Below are positions 8,815 to 16,115 of a stretch of DNA of 34,275 nt, piece by piece. The stretch's first letter is position 1. Every line of letters begins with the position of its first letter. The notes beneath the pieces were generated by a model. The model saw only the letters and a program-made list of their open reading frames with translations. It was not told where the DNA came from and made no database searches. A program made the position numbers and the translations under genes. Source of the stretch: an uncultured Collinsella sp. (GTDB lineage Bacteria; Actinomycetota; Coriobacteriia; Coriobacteriales; Coriobacteriaceae); NCBI GenBank assembly GCA_902470095.1, contig CABRFG010000018.1:1-34275 (forward strand), written 5' to 3'.

Positions 8815-10100
8815 TACTGCCTTGCGGCACGATCAAAATGCCGGCGTCCAAACAGCAGCAACGCCGCGGGAACCGCCGTCACGACCATGCCCGCCCCTAC
8901 GAGCGTCCGCTGCACACCAAACGTCGCCGCCAGCCACGGAGCAATCGCCAGCGGGGCCACGCCGGCGAACATGTTGCCAAAACCCATGACCGAGTTGACG
9001 CGACCGAGCTGCTCAAGCGGGGCCGTCGTTTGCACGATGGTGTTGTGGAGCGGGTTGACGATGCCCCAAGCTATGCCCAGTGCAATCTGGCCGACGAGGG
9101 CCACACCCACGTACGGCGTTCCCACGTAGAGCAGGCTTCCCAGGCCCACGGACATGAGCGCCACGAGCAGCGTTTTAAGGTTGACCAGGTGCGGCGGCAA
9201 GCGGAGCGCGACCACGGCGCCTAGCACCGCGCCCACACCGCTGGCCGACGAGAGCCAGCCCATCCACTCAACACCGACATGCAGGACATCGCGGTAGAAG
9301 AACGACTCCAGCGGATCGAAGGCACCGTAGCCAAAGTTCGAGAGGAAGATGATGCAGAACAGCAAGGCGAGGATACTGTTGGTGAAGACTGTCTTGATGC
9401 TTGTCGCGAAGGTGACGCGGGAAGATGTGTTGGAGTCGGGGCTTTGGCTGGCCTTATCCGATGTGATGTCGCCGATCGCGGGCTTGCCTTCGTGTGTGGC
9501 GACCTGACCTGCACTTGGCCTAAAGCCCCAACCGGCAATGAGCGCCAACGCGCTAAAGACCATCATGAGCACGAACACCGCGCGTGACGATGCAGCCGCC
9601 GCGACAAAGCCGCCCAGCGTGGGGCCAACGATGATACTCACGTTTGAAAACATGGCGATGGCGGAGTTGATGTCTTTGAGCTCGACAGGGTCGTCGGTGA
9701 GGTAGGCTGGATAGGATGTGGCGATGGGCTGGGTGAACCCCATCGCAAAGCCCAGGAGCGCCGCACCGAGCAGGACGATGCCGGTCGCGCTGCCAAAAAC
9801 GAGGATCGCCGCGCCGGTTGCCAGCGTACCCACGATGCTCAGCAAGAAATGGTGGCGCGGGCCCCAGGCGTCGAGCGCAGCGCCGCCTGCAAAGGATCCC
9901 AGGATCACGAATACGTTCACAAACAGAACGGCCAGCGATGTCGCCACGACCGAGGCATCGTCTGCATAGGTGAGCGTTCCGATGACGCCGATAAAGTAGC
10001 TGGTCTGAAAACCGGTGTAGGTGAGAAAGCGCATCGCCACCAGGCGCTTGGCCTGCACGGAAAGCGATGATTGAGGCTTTGAGAAAAGAGGGGCGAGCAT
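8814..10100 (-). CDS. MFS-type efflux transporter
   Basis: Integral membrane protein of 428 aa with about 12 hydrophobic helices in two halves. A hydrophilic central loop (about 190-235, rich in Ser/Asp/Thr) separates helices 6 and 7. Early motif GGAALDAWGPR fits the loop 2-3 signature of the major facilitator superfamily. It resembles EntS-like and drug-export MFS proteins, but the substrate is unknown. ATG at 10100 is chosen because AAGGAG lies 5 nt upstream; two upstream in-frame ATGs lack this. The stop codon overlaps a family 1 palindrome. A promoter with an overlapping inverted repeat lies about 140 nt upstream, suggesting repressor control. Confidence 0.85.
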   Translation of the reverse strand: MLAPLFSKPQSSLSVQAKRLVAMRFLTYTGFQTSYFIGVIGTLTYADDASVVATSLAVLFVNVFVILGSFAGGAALDAWGPRHHFLLSIVGTLATGAAILVFGSATGIVLLGAALLGFAMGFTQPIATSYPAYLTDDPVELKDINSAIAMFSNVSIIVGPTLGGFVAAAASSRAVFVLMMVFSALALIAGWGFRPSAGQVATHEGKPAIGDITSDKASQSPDSNTSSRVTFATSIKTVFTNSILALLFCIIFLSNFGYGAFDPLESFFYRDVLHVGVEWMGWLSSASGVGAVLGAVVALRLPPHLVNLKTLLVALMSVGLGSLLYVGTPYVGVALVGQIALGIAWGIVNPLHNTIVQTTAPLEQLGRVNSVMGFGNMFAGVAPLAIAPWLAATFGVQRTLVGAGMVVTAVPAALLLFGRRHFDRAARQ

Positions 10101-10236
10101 GGAGACTCCTTGTTTCATACGAATGAGGACGGCGGGCATTCGCCACCGTCTGTCAAATCAATCTATCCGCATGAAACATTAAGGACGCATCAAGCCCCTT
10201 CTCTCCGTTTTTCGCCCGTCATGAACTACTTGGTAG

Positions 10237-10266
10237 ATTGTAAGGCATGTCTCACACATCTACCAA
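10237..10266 (-). promoter_or_regulatory. Promoter of the MFS gene with overlapping inverted repeat
   Basis: On the minus strand TTGGTA (10261-10266), an 18-nt spacer and TACAAT (10237-10242). The arms TTGGTAGA (10230-10237) and TCTACCAA (10259-10266) overlap the two promoter boxes, as a repressor operator would. Confidence 0.55.
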
Positions 10267-10274
10267 AGCAAAAA

Positions 10275-10307
10275 CCACCACAAAGGTGCTTGGTCCCTTT
10301 GTGGTGG
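10275..10307. repeat. Palindromic repeat family 2, copy 2
   Basis: Perfect 12-bp arms CCACCACAAAGG (10275-10286) and CCTTTGTGGTGG (10296-10307) with a 9-nt loop. Lies between the moaC-mobB stop and the MFS promoter. Confidence 0.75.
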
Positions 10308-10321
10308 AAATGACGTTTGCC

Positions 10322-10367
10322 CAGATAAAACCTGCCGAAATAAACCTGTCCCTTTTTGGCAGGTTTT
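10322..10367 (-). repeat. Palindromic repeat family 3, copy 1, possible terminator
   Basis: AAAACCTGCC (10327-10336) pairs with GGCAGGTTTT (10358-10367). On the minus strand the stem ends in four T and overlaps the TAA of moaC-mobB, so it may terminate that transcript. A diverged copy is at 30484-30524. Confidence 0.65.
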
Positions 10368-11670
10368 AGGCCAGATGGTCCTGAATCAGATCGCAGATGG
10401 CTCGGGCGTCATTGATGTTGATGGCTCGGGTCGCGAAGCCGGCGTCGAAGGCCTGACGCGCCAAGGCCTCATTGCAGGCAAGGGCCAGCGTGTGGCCATC
10501 GACCAGGTCGAGCGAGCTCTTGCCGCGCAGACGGTCGACACCGGAGCGCGCGACCACGATATTGTCGAAGCCCTCGGTCTTGTAGCCCTCGATGATCACC
10601 ACGTCGACATCGTTGTAACGCGACAGCAACTCGCGAGCGGGCATCTCGTCCTCCTCGCGCGTGTCGGCGTACTCCGCCCAGCGCGTGGCGCAGATGAGTC
10701 CCACGTGCTTGGATCCGGCTTGGTGATGGCGCCAGGTATCCTTAGCGGGTACATCGATATCAAAGCCGTGATGCCCATGATGCTTGAGCGAACCCACGCG
10801 CAGGCCGCGGCGGGTGAGCTCGGCGATAACCTTCTCGACGAGTGTGGTCTTGCCCGAGTTTTGGTAGCCGATAAACGCGATCGCGGGGACGGCCGGGGTC
10901 GGAGCTGCGGGTGCAACGGCGACGGGTGCGCTTGCGTGTGCGTCGCCGTCAGCGGCCACGGCCTCAACAGCAGCGGCCTGACGCTCCGCACGATCCCACA
11001 CGCCCGAGCGGCCGCCCTCCTTGTGCAGCAGGCGCACGTCAACGATCTCCATGCCGCGATCGACGGCCTTGCACATGTCATAGATCGTTAGGCACGCGGC
11101 ACTCGCTCCAGTCAGAGCCTCCATCTCAATACCCGTCTTGCCCGTCACGCCGGCCGTAACCAGTACGTGAAAGCCAACCTGCCCGTCCGCGCGCGCCGGC
11201 GCCCAGCCCTCGGGTACGTCCCCGGCCGGCGTCCCCGCCGGAGCGATGGGCGCAATGTCGCACTTACTCTTGGTAATAAGCAAAGGATGGCACATGGGGA
11301 TGATGTCGCTGGTGCGCTTGATGGCCATAATGCCCGCCACGCGCGCGCAGGCAAGCACGTCGCCCTTTTTGGCGCGGTCCTGCAGCACCATGGCCTGCGT
11401 CTCGGGGTGCATGAGGATGGTGCCCTCGGCGATGGCGATGCGATGGGTCTCGGCCTTGTCGGACACGTCGACCATGCGTACCTCGCCCTTGGCGTCCACG
11501 TGCGTCAGCTCGTCGCGACGGGCGTCGCGGACGGGCTCAGCGACAGCGCTGGCAGACGGCTGTGCGGACGCGTCGGCGTTACCAGCATTCGCCGCGGCCG
11601 TGGCTTTGTGGGCAGACATCGCGGCCCTGCGAGCGGCCTTGGTGGCATCGGCGTACCTGCTCTTGGCCAT
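10366..11670 (-). CDS. moaC: MoaC-MobB fusion (cyclic pyranopterin monophosphate synthase plus MobB GTPase)
   Basis: A 434-aa protein joining two molybdenum cofactor activities. After an Ala-rich N-terminal stretch of about 50 residues, the MoaC domain (about 55-235) shows LTHVDAKGEVRMVDV, the active-site segment MAIKRTSDIIPMCHPL and EALTGASAACLTIYDMCKA. MoaC converts the MoaA product to cPMP. An Ala/Pro/Val linker follows. The MobB domain (about 260-434) has a P-loop GYQNSGKTTL and IEGYKTEGF; MobB assists addition of the nucleotide to molybdopterin. ATG at 11670 has GGAGG 8 nt upstream and starts 4 nt after the moaA stop, so the genes are probably coupled. The domain calls are strong; the fusion lies in a single uninterrupted frame. 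Confidence 0.92.
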   Translation of the reverse strand: MAKSRYADATKAARRAAMSAHKATAAANAGNADASAQPSASAVAEPVRDARRDELTHVDAKGEVRMVDVSDKAETHRIAIAEGTILMHPETQAMVLQDRAKKGDVLACARVAGIMAIKRTSDIIPMCHPLLITKSKCDIAPIAPAGTPAGDVPEGWAPARADGQVGFHVLVTAGVTGKTGIEMEALTGASAACLTIYDMCKAVDRGMEIVDVRLLHKEGGRSGVWDRAERQAAAVEAVAADGDAHASAPVAVAPAAPTPAVPAIAFIGYQNSGKTTLVEKVIAELTRRGLRVGSLKHHGHHGFDIDVPAKDTWRHHQAGSKHVGLICATRWAEYADTREEDEMPARELLSRYNDVDVVIIEGYKTEGFDNIVVARSGVDRLRGKSSLDLVDGHTLALACNEALARQAFDAGFATRAININDARAICDLIQDHLA

Positions 11671-11674
11671 ATGA

Positions 11675-12730
11675 TCATCCTCCGATTTGGGACATAAATC
11701 GTTGCGTGCCCTCAATTATCGCGTGTTCCTGCGGTTTGTGGGACACGGCATCGCGCCAAATCGAAAGTACCTGCATATCATCACCACGGCGCAGCGCCTC
11801 ACGCACCGAATACTCGGCATCGCTAAACAGGCACGGACGCACGTTGCCATCGGCCGTCAGGCGCAGACGGTTGCAGTTCGCGCAAAAATGATTGGACATG
11901 GCGCTAATAAAGCCGACCGTTCCCGCCGCACCCGGAAAGTGCCAATAGCGCGCAGGGCCCGCGCCGGCAGGAGCGTCGTTGATGTCGAGCGGCTCGAGCT
12001 CGCCCAGCCCCGCTGCGGCGGCCCCGGCATTGATGCGCGCCCGCAACTCGTCGCTCGGCACGGTATCGCTCGCGTCCCACAGCTCGGGATTGAGCGCGGG
12101 CGCATGCGGGTCCACAGCGCAATGCGAGCTCGTGCGCTCGTCGCCGATGGGCATGTATTCGATAAATCGCAGGTGGATGGGGCGGTCGAGCGTGAGCCGC
12201 GCGAGGGCCGCCACATCCTGGTTGAGCCGGCGCACAACAACGCAGTTGACCTTAACGGGCTCAAAGCCCCAAGCCAGCGCCGCGTCGACGCCGGCCATGG
12301 TCTGCTCGAGTCGACCCAGGCGCGTGATCTTTCCAAACAGCGTAGGGTCGAGTGTGTCGAGCGAAATGTTGACGCGGTTAAGCCCGGCATCTTTGAGCTG
12401 CGGCGCCAGCTTGGGCAGCAGGGCGCCGTTGGTGGTGAGCGAGATGTCCTCGATCTGCGGAATCGCGCGGATGTCGCGAATAAGCGGAATGATACGGCGG
12501 CTGACCAGCGGCTCGCCGCCCGTCAGGCGCACGCGGCGAATGCCCTCCCCCGCCACCAAGCACACAAAGCGGGCGATTTCCTCGGCGCTGAGCAGCTCGT
12601 CGTGCGCGCGGGGCGCCACGCCATCGGCCGGCATGCAGTAAATGCAGCGGAAATTGCACTTGTCGGTAACGGCAATGCGCAGGTAGTTGATATCGCGGCC
12701 AAAGCCGTCATGTTGCACGTGCCCGTCCAC
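11675..12730 (-). CDS. moaA: GTP 3',8-cyclase MoaA, radical SAM
   Basis: First enzyme of molybdenum cofactor synthesis, 351 aa, cytoplasmic. It uses SAM to cyclise GTP. The radical SAM cluster is Cys25, Cys29, Cys32 (CNFRCIYC); SAM-binding TGGEPL follows. A second 4Fe-4S site for GTP is seen near the C-terminus (HFCANCNRLRL then PCLF). The protein ends in the conserved Gly-Gly (SQIGG) needed for activity. The start is GTG at 12730 with GGGAGG 5 nt upstream. It forms an operon with the downstream moaC-mobB gene; other pathway genes are not in the window. Confidence 0.95.
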   Translation of the reverse strand: MDGHVQHDGFGRDINYLRIAVTDKCNFRCIYCMPADGVAPRAHDELLSAEEIARFVCLVAGEGIRRVRLTGGEPLVSRRIIPLIRDIRAIPQIEDISLTTNGALLPKLAPQLKDAGLNRVNISLDTLDPTLFGKITRLGRLEQTMAGVDAALAWGFEPVKVNCVVVRRLNQDVAALARLTLDRPIHLRFIEYMPIGDERTSSHCAVDPHAPALNPELWDASDTVPSDELRARINAGAAAAGLGELEPLDINDAPAGAGPARYWHFPGAAGTVGFISAMSNHFCANCNRLRLTADGNVRPCLFSDAEYSVREALRRGDDMQVLSIWRDAVSHKPQEHAIIEGTQRFMSQIGG

Positions 12731-12862
12731 GCAGCCCTCCCCTCACGCGGCGTTTTATTCTTCGGAAAACATAATACCCCACGAGAGAATCATGCCGACA
12801 CCCGTACGACAGGACAGGTCGTTTCAAGCGAAACGGGCTTTCCAAACCCATCCTCAGCACAG

Positions 12863-12923
12863 ACCATCACAACATTCGTCACTTTTCCCGTTTTTGGCAA
12901 AAAACGTCGAATGTTGTGATGGT
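12863..12923 (-). repeat. Palindromic repeat family 1, copy B
   Basis: Perfect 16-bp arms 12863-12878 and 12908-12923 around a 29-nt loop whose sequence matches copy C closely. It lies between the DUF559-like gene and moaA, about 40 nt after the stop of the former. Confidence 0.8.
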
Positions 12924-12963
12924 TTACCTGCCCACGGCACCCCGCAGAAGGGCCAAAGCGCCC

Positions 12964-14001
12964 CTAAAGGCTGCCGTCCCAATGCCGAATCACGAATTCT
13001 CGCAGGTCGTTCTGCCGTTTCTGGAACACCTCGCTTCGGTCGCACTTGAGGCCCATAGCGAGCGCGATGGCGTTCATCGCCCGATGCAATTGCAGCTGAT
13101 GGGCAAACTGAGTCCCGGTGAGGACGATCATCTTAAAGCCCAGCGTGCTCAGCACGGTCATACGCTCCGCATCCGACGCGCTGCGCTGTTTATCAAGATG
13201 GTCCGAGCCGTTGTATTCAATCCCCGTACCGCTCGCAGGCGCATATACGTCGATCTCGAAATACCCGGCCTTTGCGAGATACTTGAACTCGTTGGGAACA
13301 TCGACCCGATGGTTGAGCTCGATCTTGGCGTATCCCAGCCCGCCCTGGGAACGTTTTGCTACGACCATGATTGCGGTGGCCGTCTCCATGGGCGACCGCG
13401 CGCCATCGTGCACGCGCTTGAGCGCGGCGGCCGCGCGTATAGCCCCCTGACGAGATCGGTTCTCATTGCAATAGGCAATCAAGTCGGCAACGGTATACCT
13501 CTGCCCCATCTCGATATAGTCGCCTGTCGACAGATGATTCAAATGGTATCGGGCGCAGATTTCGTAGCCATATTCCAGCTGCTCGGGCTCGCTCATCCAC
13601 GAACCCGCCTGGACAAAGCACATGGCTTCATCAACCACCAGAAGGCCCTCTGCCACCTCGATAAGATGACCTGGAGGTACCGGCGCTCCAAACACGTGGC
13701 ACCTAAATCCAGCCGGCGTCGAGCGCTCAAAATCGAAGTTGACGAGCGTGTCGATATGATCGAGCTCTTCTCGTGGAATACCGAGCGAAACCAGATAGTC
13801 GGTAACGATTCCAACTGCCGTTGAAGCCCTCAGCCCCTTGGCATCGAGTCCCAATTTGGGCAGGCCCGCGGTCGGCTCCGCCTCGTTAGCAAGCGAGTCC
13901 TCATCGTATAGGCTGCTTGCTCGCGAGAGCGGCTCGGACGGGCGCGCCACGTTGTGGTACAGCCAGGCAGTCTTATGGGACAGGACGATCGGCAGGTCCA
14001 T
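12964..14001 (-). CDS. Hypothetical protein with DUF559/PD-(D/E)XK-like C-terminal domain
   Basis: Not recognised with certainty; 345 aa, no signal peptide or membrane helix. The C-terminal third has the layout of DUF559/Vsr-like nuclease folds: an early Glu (SPMETA), an Asp strand (FEIDVYAP), then GIEYNGSDH, an Arg helix (AERMTVLSTLG) and the strand FKMIVLT. The usual Lys of the E-x-K motif appears as Asn. The N-terminal two thirds resemble the AbiEi-type winged-helix proteins that often carry this domain in Actinobacteria; that comparison is from memory. ATG at 14001 has GGAGG 4 nt upstream. It stands alone between palindromes B and C. A DNA-related or defence role is possible but not shown. 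Confidence 0.6.
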   Translation of the reverse strand: MDLPIVLSHKTAWLYHNVARPSEPLSRASSLYDEDSLANEAEPTAGLPKLGLDAKGLRASTAVGIVTDYLVSLGIPREELDHIDTLVNFDFERSTPAGFRCHVFGAPVPPGHLIEVAEGLLVVDEAMCFVQAGSWMSEPEQLEYGYEICARYHLNHLSTGDYIEMGQRYTVADLIAYCNENRSRQGAIRAAAALKRVHDGARSPMETATAIMVVAKRSQGGLGYAKIELNHRVDVPNEFKYLAKAGYFEIDVYAPASGTGIEYNGSDHLDKQRSASDAERMTVLSTLGFKMIVLTGTQFAHQLQLHRAMNAIALAMGLKCDRSEVFQKRQNDLREFVIRHWDGSL

Positions 14002-14102
14002 GAGCCCTCCAATGGAGTCGGATAACCAACCTTATTCCCCTGCCCACGGGTCCGCACACCTTCGTGCGCAAGAAAGCGATTCCACCCGGTCGAGTGGCAG
14101 AA

Positions 14103-14167
14103 AAACCATCACAACATTCGATGCTTTTCCCGATTTTGGCGAAAAACGTCGAATGTTGTGATGGTTT
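14103..14167 (-). repeat. Palindromic repeat family 1, copy C
   Basis: The best copy: perfect 19-bp arms 14103-14121 and 14149-14167 around a 27-nt loop. On the minus strand it is followed by TTTTT, so this copy could act as a terminator for the ABC exporter operon, whose last stop is 50 nt away. Confidence 0.85.
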
Positions 14168-14216
14168 GAGGCGAGGTGAAGGGCACGGAGGGATCAAAGC
14201 ATCGTGCTCGAACGGG

Positions 14217-16115
14217 TTAATCCAGCTCTTTTAAGCCATGCGCCAGCTGCCAGTACTCGCCGTGCTGGGCGAGCAGCTCTTCATGCGTGCCGCGCTCGAT
14301 GATGCGGCCGTGTTCGAGGACCATGATGGCGTCGGCGTCGCGGACAGTGGACAGGCGGTGCGCGATCATAAACGTGGTGCGACCGCGCATGATGCGGTCC
14401 ATACCGCGCTCGATGAGCTTTTCGGTACGCGTGTCAATGGAGCTCGTGGCCTCGTCCAGGATGAGCACCGGTGGGTCGGCGACGGCCACGCGCGCGATGG
14501 CGAGCAGCTGACGCTGGCCTTGCGACAGGTTGGCGCCATCGGCGGTCACGAGTGTGTCATAGCCCTGAGGCAGGCGGCGGATAAACGAATCAGCGCAGGC
14601 TGCCTCGGCAGCGGCGCGCACCTCCTCGTCGGTCGCGTCGAGCTTGCCAAAGCGGATGTTCTGCGCAATGGTGCCGCTAAACAGGTGCGTATCCTGCAGC
14701 ACAATGCCGAGCGACCCGCGCAGGCTGGCCTTGGCAATGTGCTTGACGTCGATGCCGTCGTACGTGATCTCGCCGTCATCGACCTCGTAGAAGCGGTTGA
14801 TGAGGTTGGTGATGGTCGTCTTTCCGGCGCCCGTCGAGCCCACAAACGCGATTTTTTGCCCCGGCTTGGCAAACAGGTTGAGATCCGTGAGCACACGGGT
14901 ACCCGACACGTAGGAAAAGTCCGCGGCATGGAAGCGCACGTCGCCGGCAAGCGGGACCAAGCCGCACGTGAGCTCGGTGCCGTCGGCAGCCACCGCGCGG
15001 CCCGACTCATCAACGGCTGCCACGTCATGCAGGTGCCCGTAGACGCCCACGCCCTGGCCCTCGGGAATTTTCCACGCCCACGCGGCATCGCCCGTCTGCA
15101 CCAGCTCCACGCAGCCCTCGTCCACCTCGGGCTCAAGGTCCATAGCCGCAAACAGGCGCTCGGCACCGGCCAACGCGTTGAGCAAGAAGTTGCCGAGCTG
15201 CGTAAACTGGTTGATGGGCATGGCGGCCTGGCGCACAAAGACCAGGTAGCTTGCAAGTGCGCCCACATCGGCGAGCCCCTTGATGCAGAGCATGCCGCCC
15301 GCCACGGCGACGATGGCATAGTTGACGTAGCCAATCACGACGGTCATGGGCACCATGGAGTTGGCATAGCTCACGGCGGCGGTACCGGTGCGGCGAAGCT
15401 CGTCGTTGCGGCAGGTGAAGCCGGCGACATTCGCTGCCTCACGGTTAAAGACCTTGATGACCTTTTGGCCCGAGACCATTTCTTCGATATATCCGTCCAG
15501 GTCGCCAAGCGATGCCTGCTGGGCAGCAAAGAAACGCTTAGAGCGCGCGCCCGAGTAGCGCGCATACAGCACAATGGCCGCATCGCACACGAGTGTGATA
15601 ATCGTGAGCTGCCAGTTAAGGATGATGAGCATAGCCGTGGTGCCCACAACCTGAATGGCGGCCTGAATCACGTTGGCAAAGCTGTTGTTGAGCGCCTCGG
15701 AGACGGTGTCGACGTCATTGGTGAAAAAGCTCATGATGTCGCCCGAGCGCGTGCTGTCAAAATAACTGAGCGGCAGCGTCTGGATGTGCGCGAACAGGTC
15801 GCGGCGAATATCGGACACCACGCGTTGGGCCGCGCGCACCATGATCTGCGAGTAGCCCAGGGCCGAAAGCACGCCCGCGGCGTAGATGATCGCCGTCAGG
15901 ATGACCTGCTTGGCGAGCAGTTCCTCCCCGCCCGTAGCCAAACCGTTAACGATGGGGCGCACCATGTAGGTGCCGGCGAGGCTCGCGATGGCGGCGACGG
16001 AGGCGAGCACGCCCACCGCGAGCAACGAGAACTTGGCATGCCCCATGTAGGAGAGCAGGCGGCGCACAGTGCGTTTGAGGTCGGCCGGGCGTGCTTGGGC
16101 TGCGGTCTTAGGCAT
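14217..16115 (-). CDS. ABC exporter half-transporter, catalytic subunit of a heterodimer
   Basis: 632 aa: six-helix transmembrane domain (about 1-320) fused to an ATPase domain. Walker A is GSTGAGKTTI, signature LSQGQ, Walker B LILDEATSS with the catalytic Glu, H-loop MIAHR. It pairs with the upstream gene product as a BmrCD/LmrCD-like multidrug or lipid exporter. An insert of about 70 residues rich in Asp/Gly lies between the transmembrane part and the ATPase strand. ATG at 16115 is chosen: it follows a purine-rich ribosome site (AAGGGGGTGA) and overlaps the previous stop by 8 nt, whereas the longer open frame is an out-of-frame shadow of the neighbour. Substrate unknown. Confidence 0.9.
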   Translation of the reverse strand: MPKTAAQARPADLKRTVRRLLSYMGHAKFSLLAVGVLASVAAIASLAGTYMVRPIVNGLATGGEELLAKQVILTAIIYAAGVLSALGYSQIMVRAAQRVVSDIRRDLFAHIQTLPLSYFDSTRSGDIMSFFTNDVDTVSEALNNSFANVIQAAIQVVGTTAMLIILNWQLTIITLVCDAAIVLYARYSGARSKRFFAAQQASLGDLDGYIEEMVSGQKVIKVFNREAANVAGFTCRNDELRRTGTAAVSYANSMVPMTVVIGYVNYAIVAVAGGMLCIKGLADVGALASYLVFVRQAAMPINQFTQLGNFLLNALAGAERLFAAMDLEPEVDEGCVELVQTGDAAWAWKIPEGQGVGVYGHLHDVAAVDESGRAVAADGTELTCGLVPLAGDVRFHAADFSYVSGTRVLTDLNLFAKPGQKIAFVGSTGAGKTTITNLINRFYEVDDGEITYDGIDVKHIAKASLRGSLGIVLQDTHLFSGTIAQNIRFGKLDATDEEVRAAAEAACADSFIRRLPQGYDTLVTADGANLSQGQRQLLAIARVAVADPPVLILDEATSSIDTRTEKLIERGMDRIMRGRTTFMIAHRLSTVRDADAIMVLEHGRIIERGTHEELLAQHGEYWQLAHGLKELD

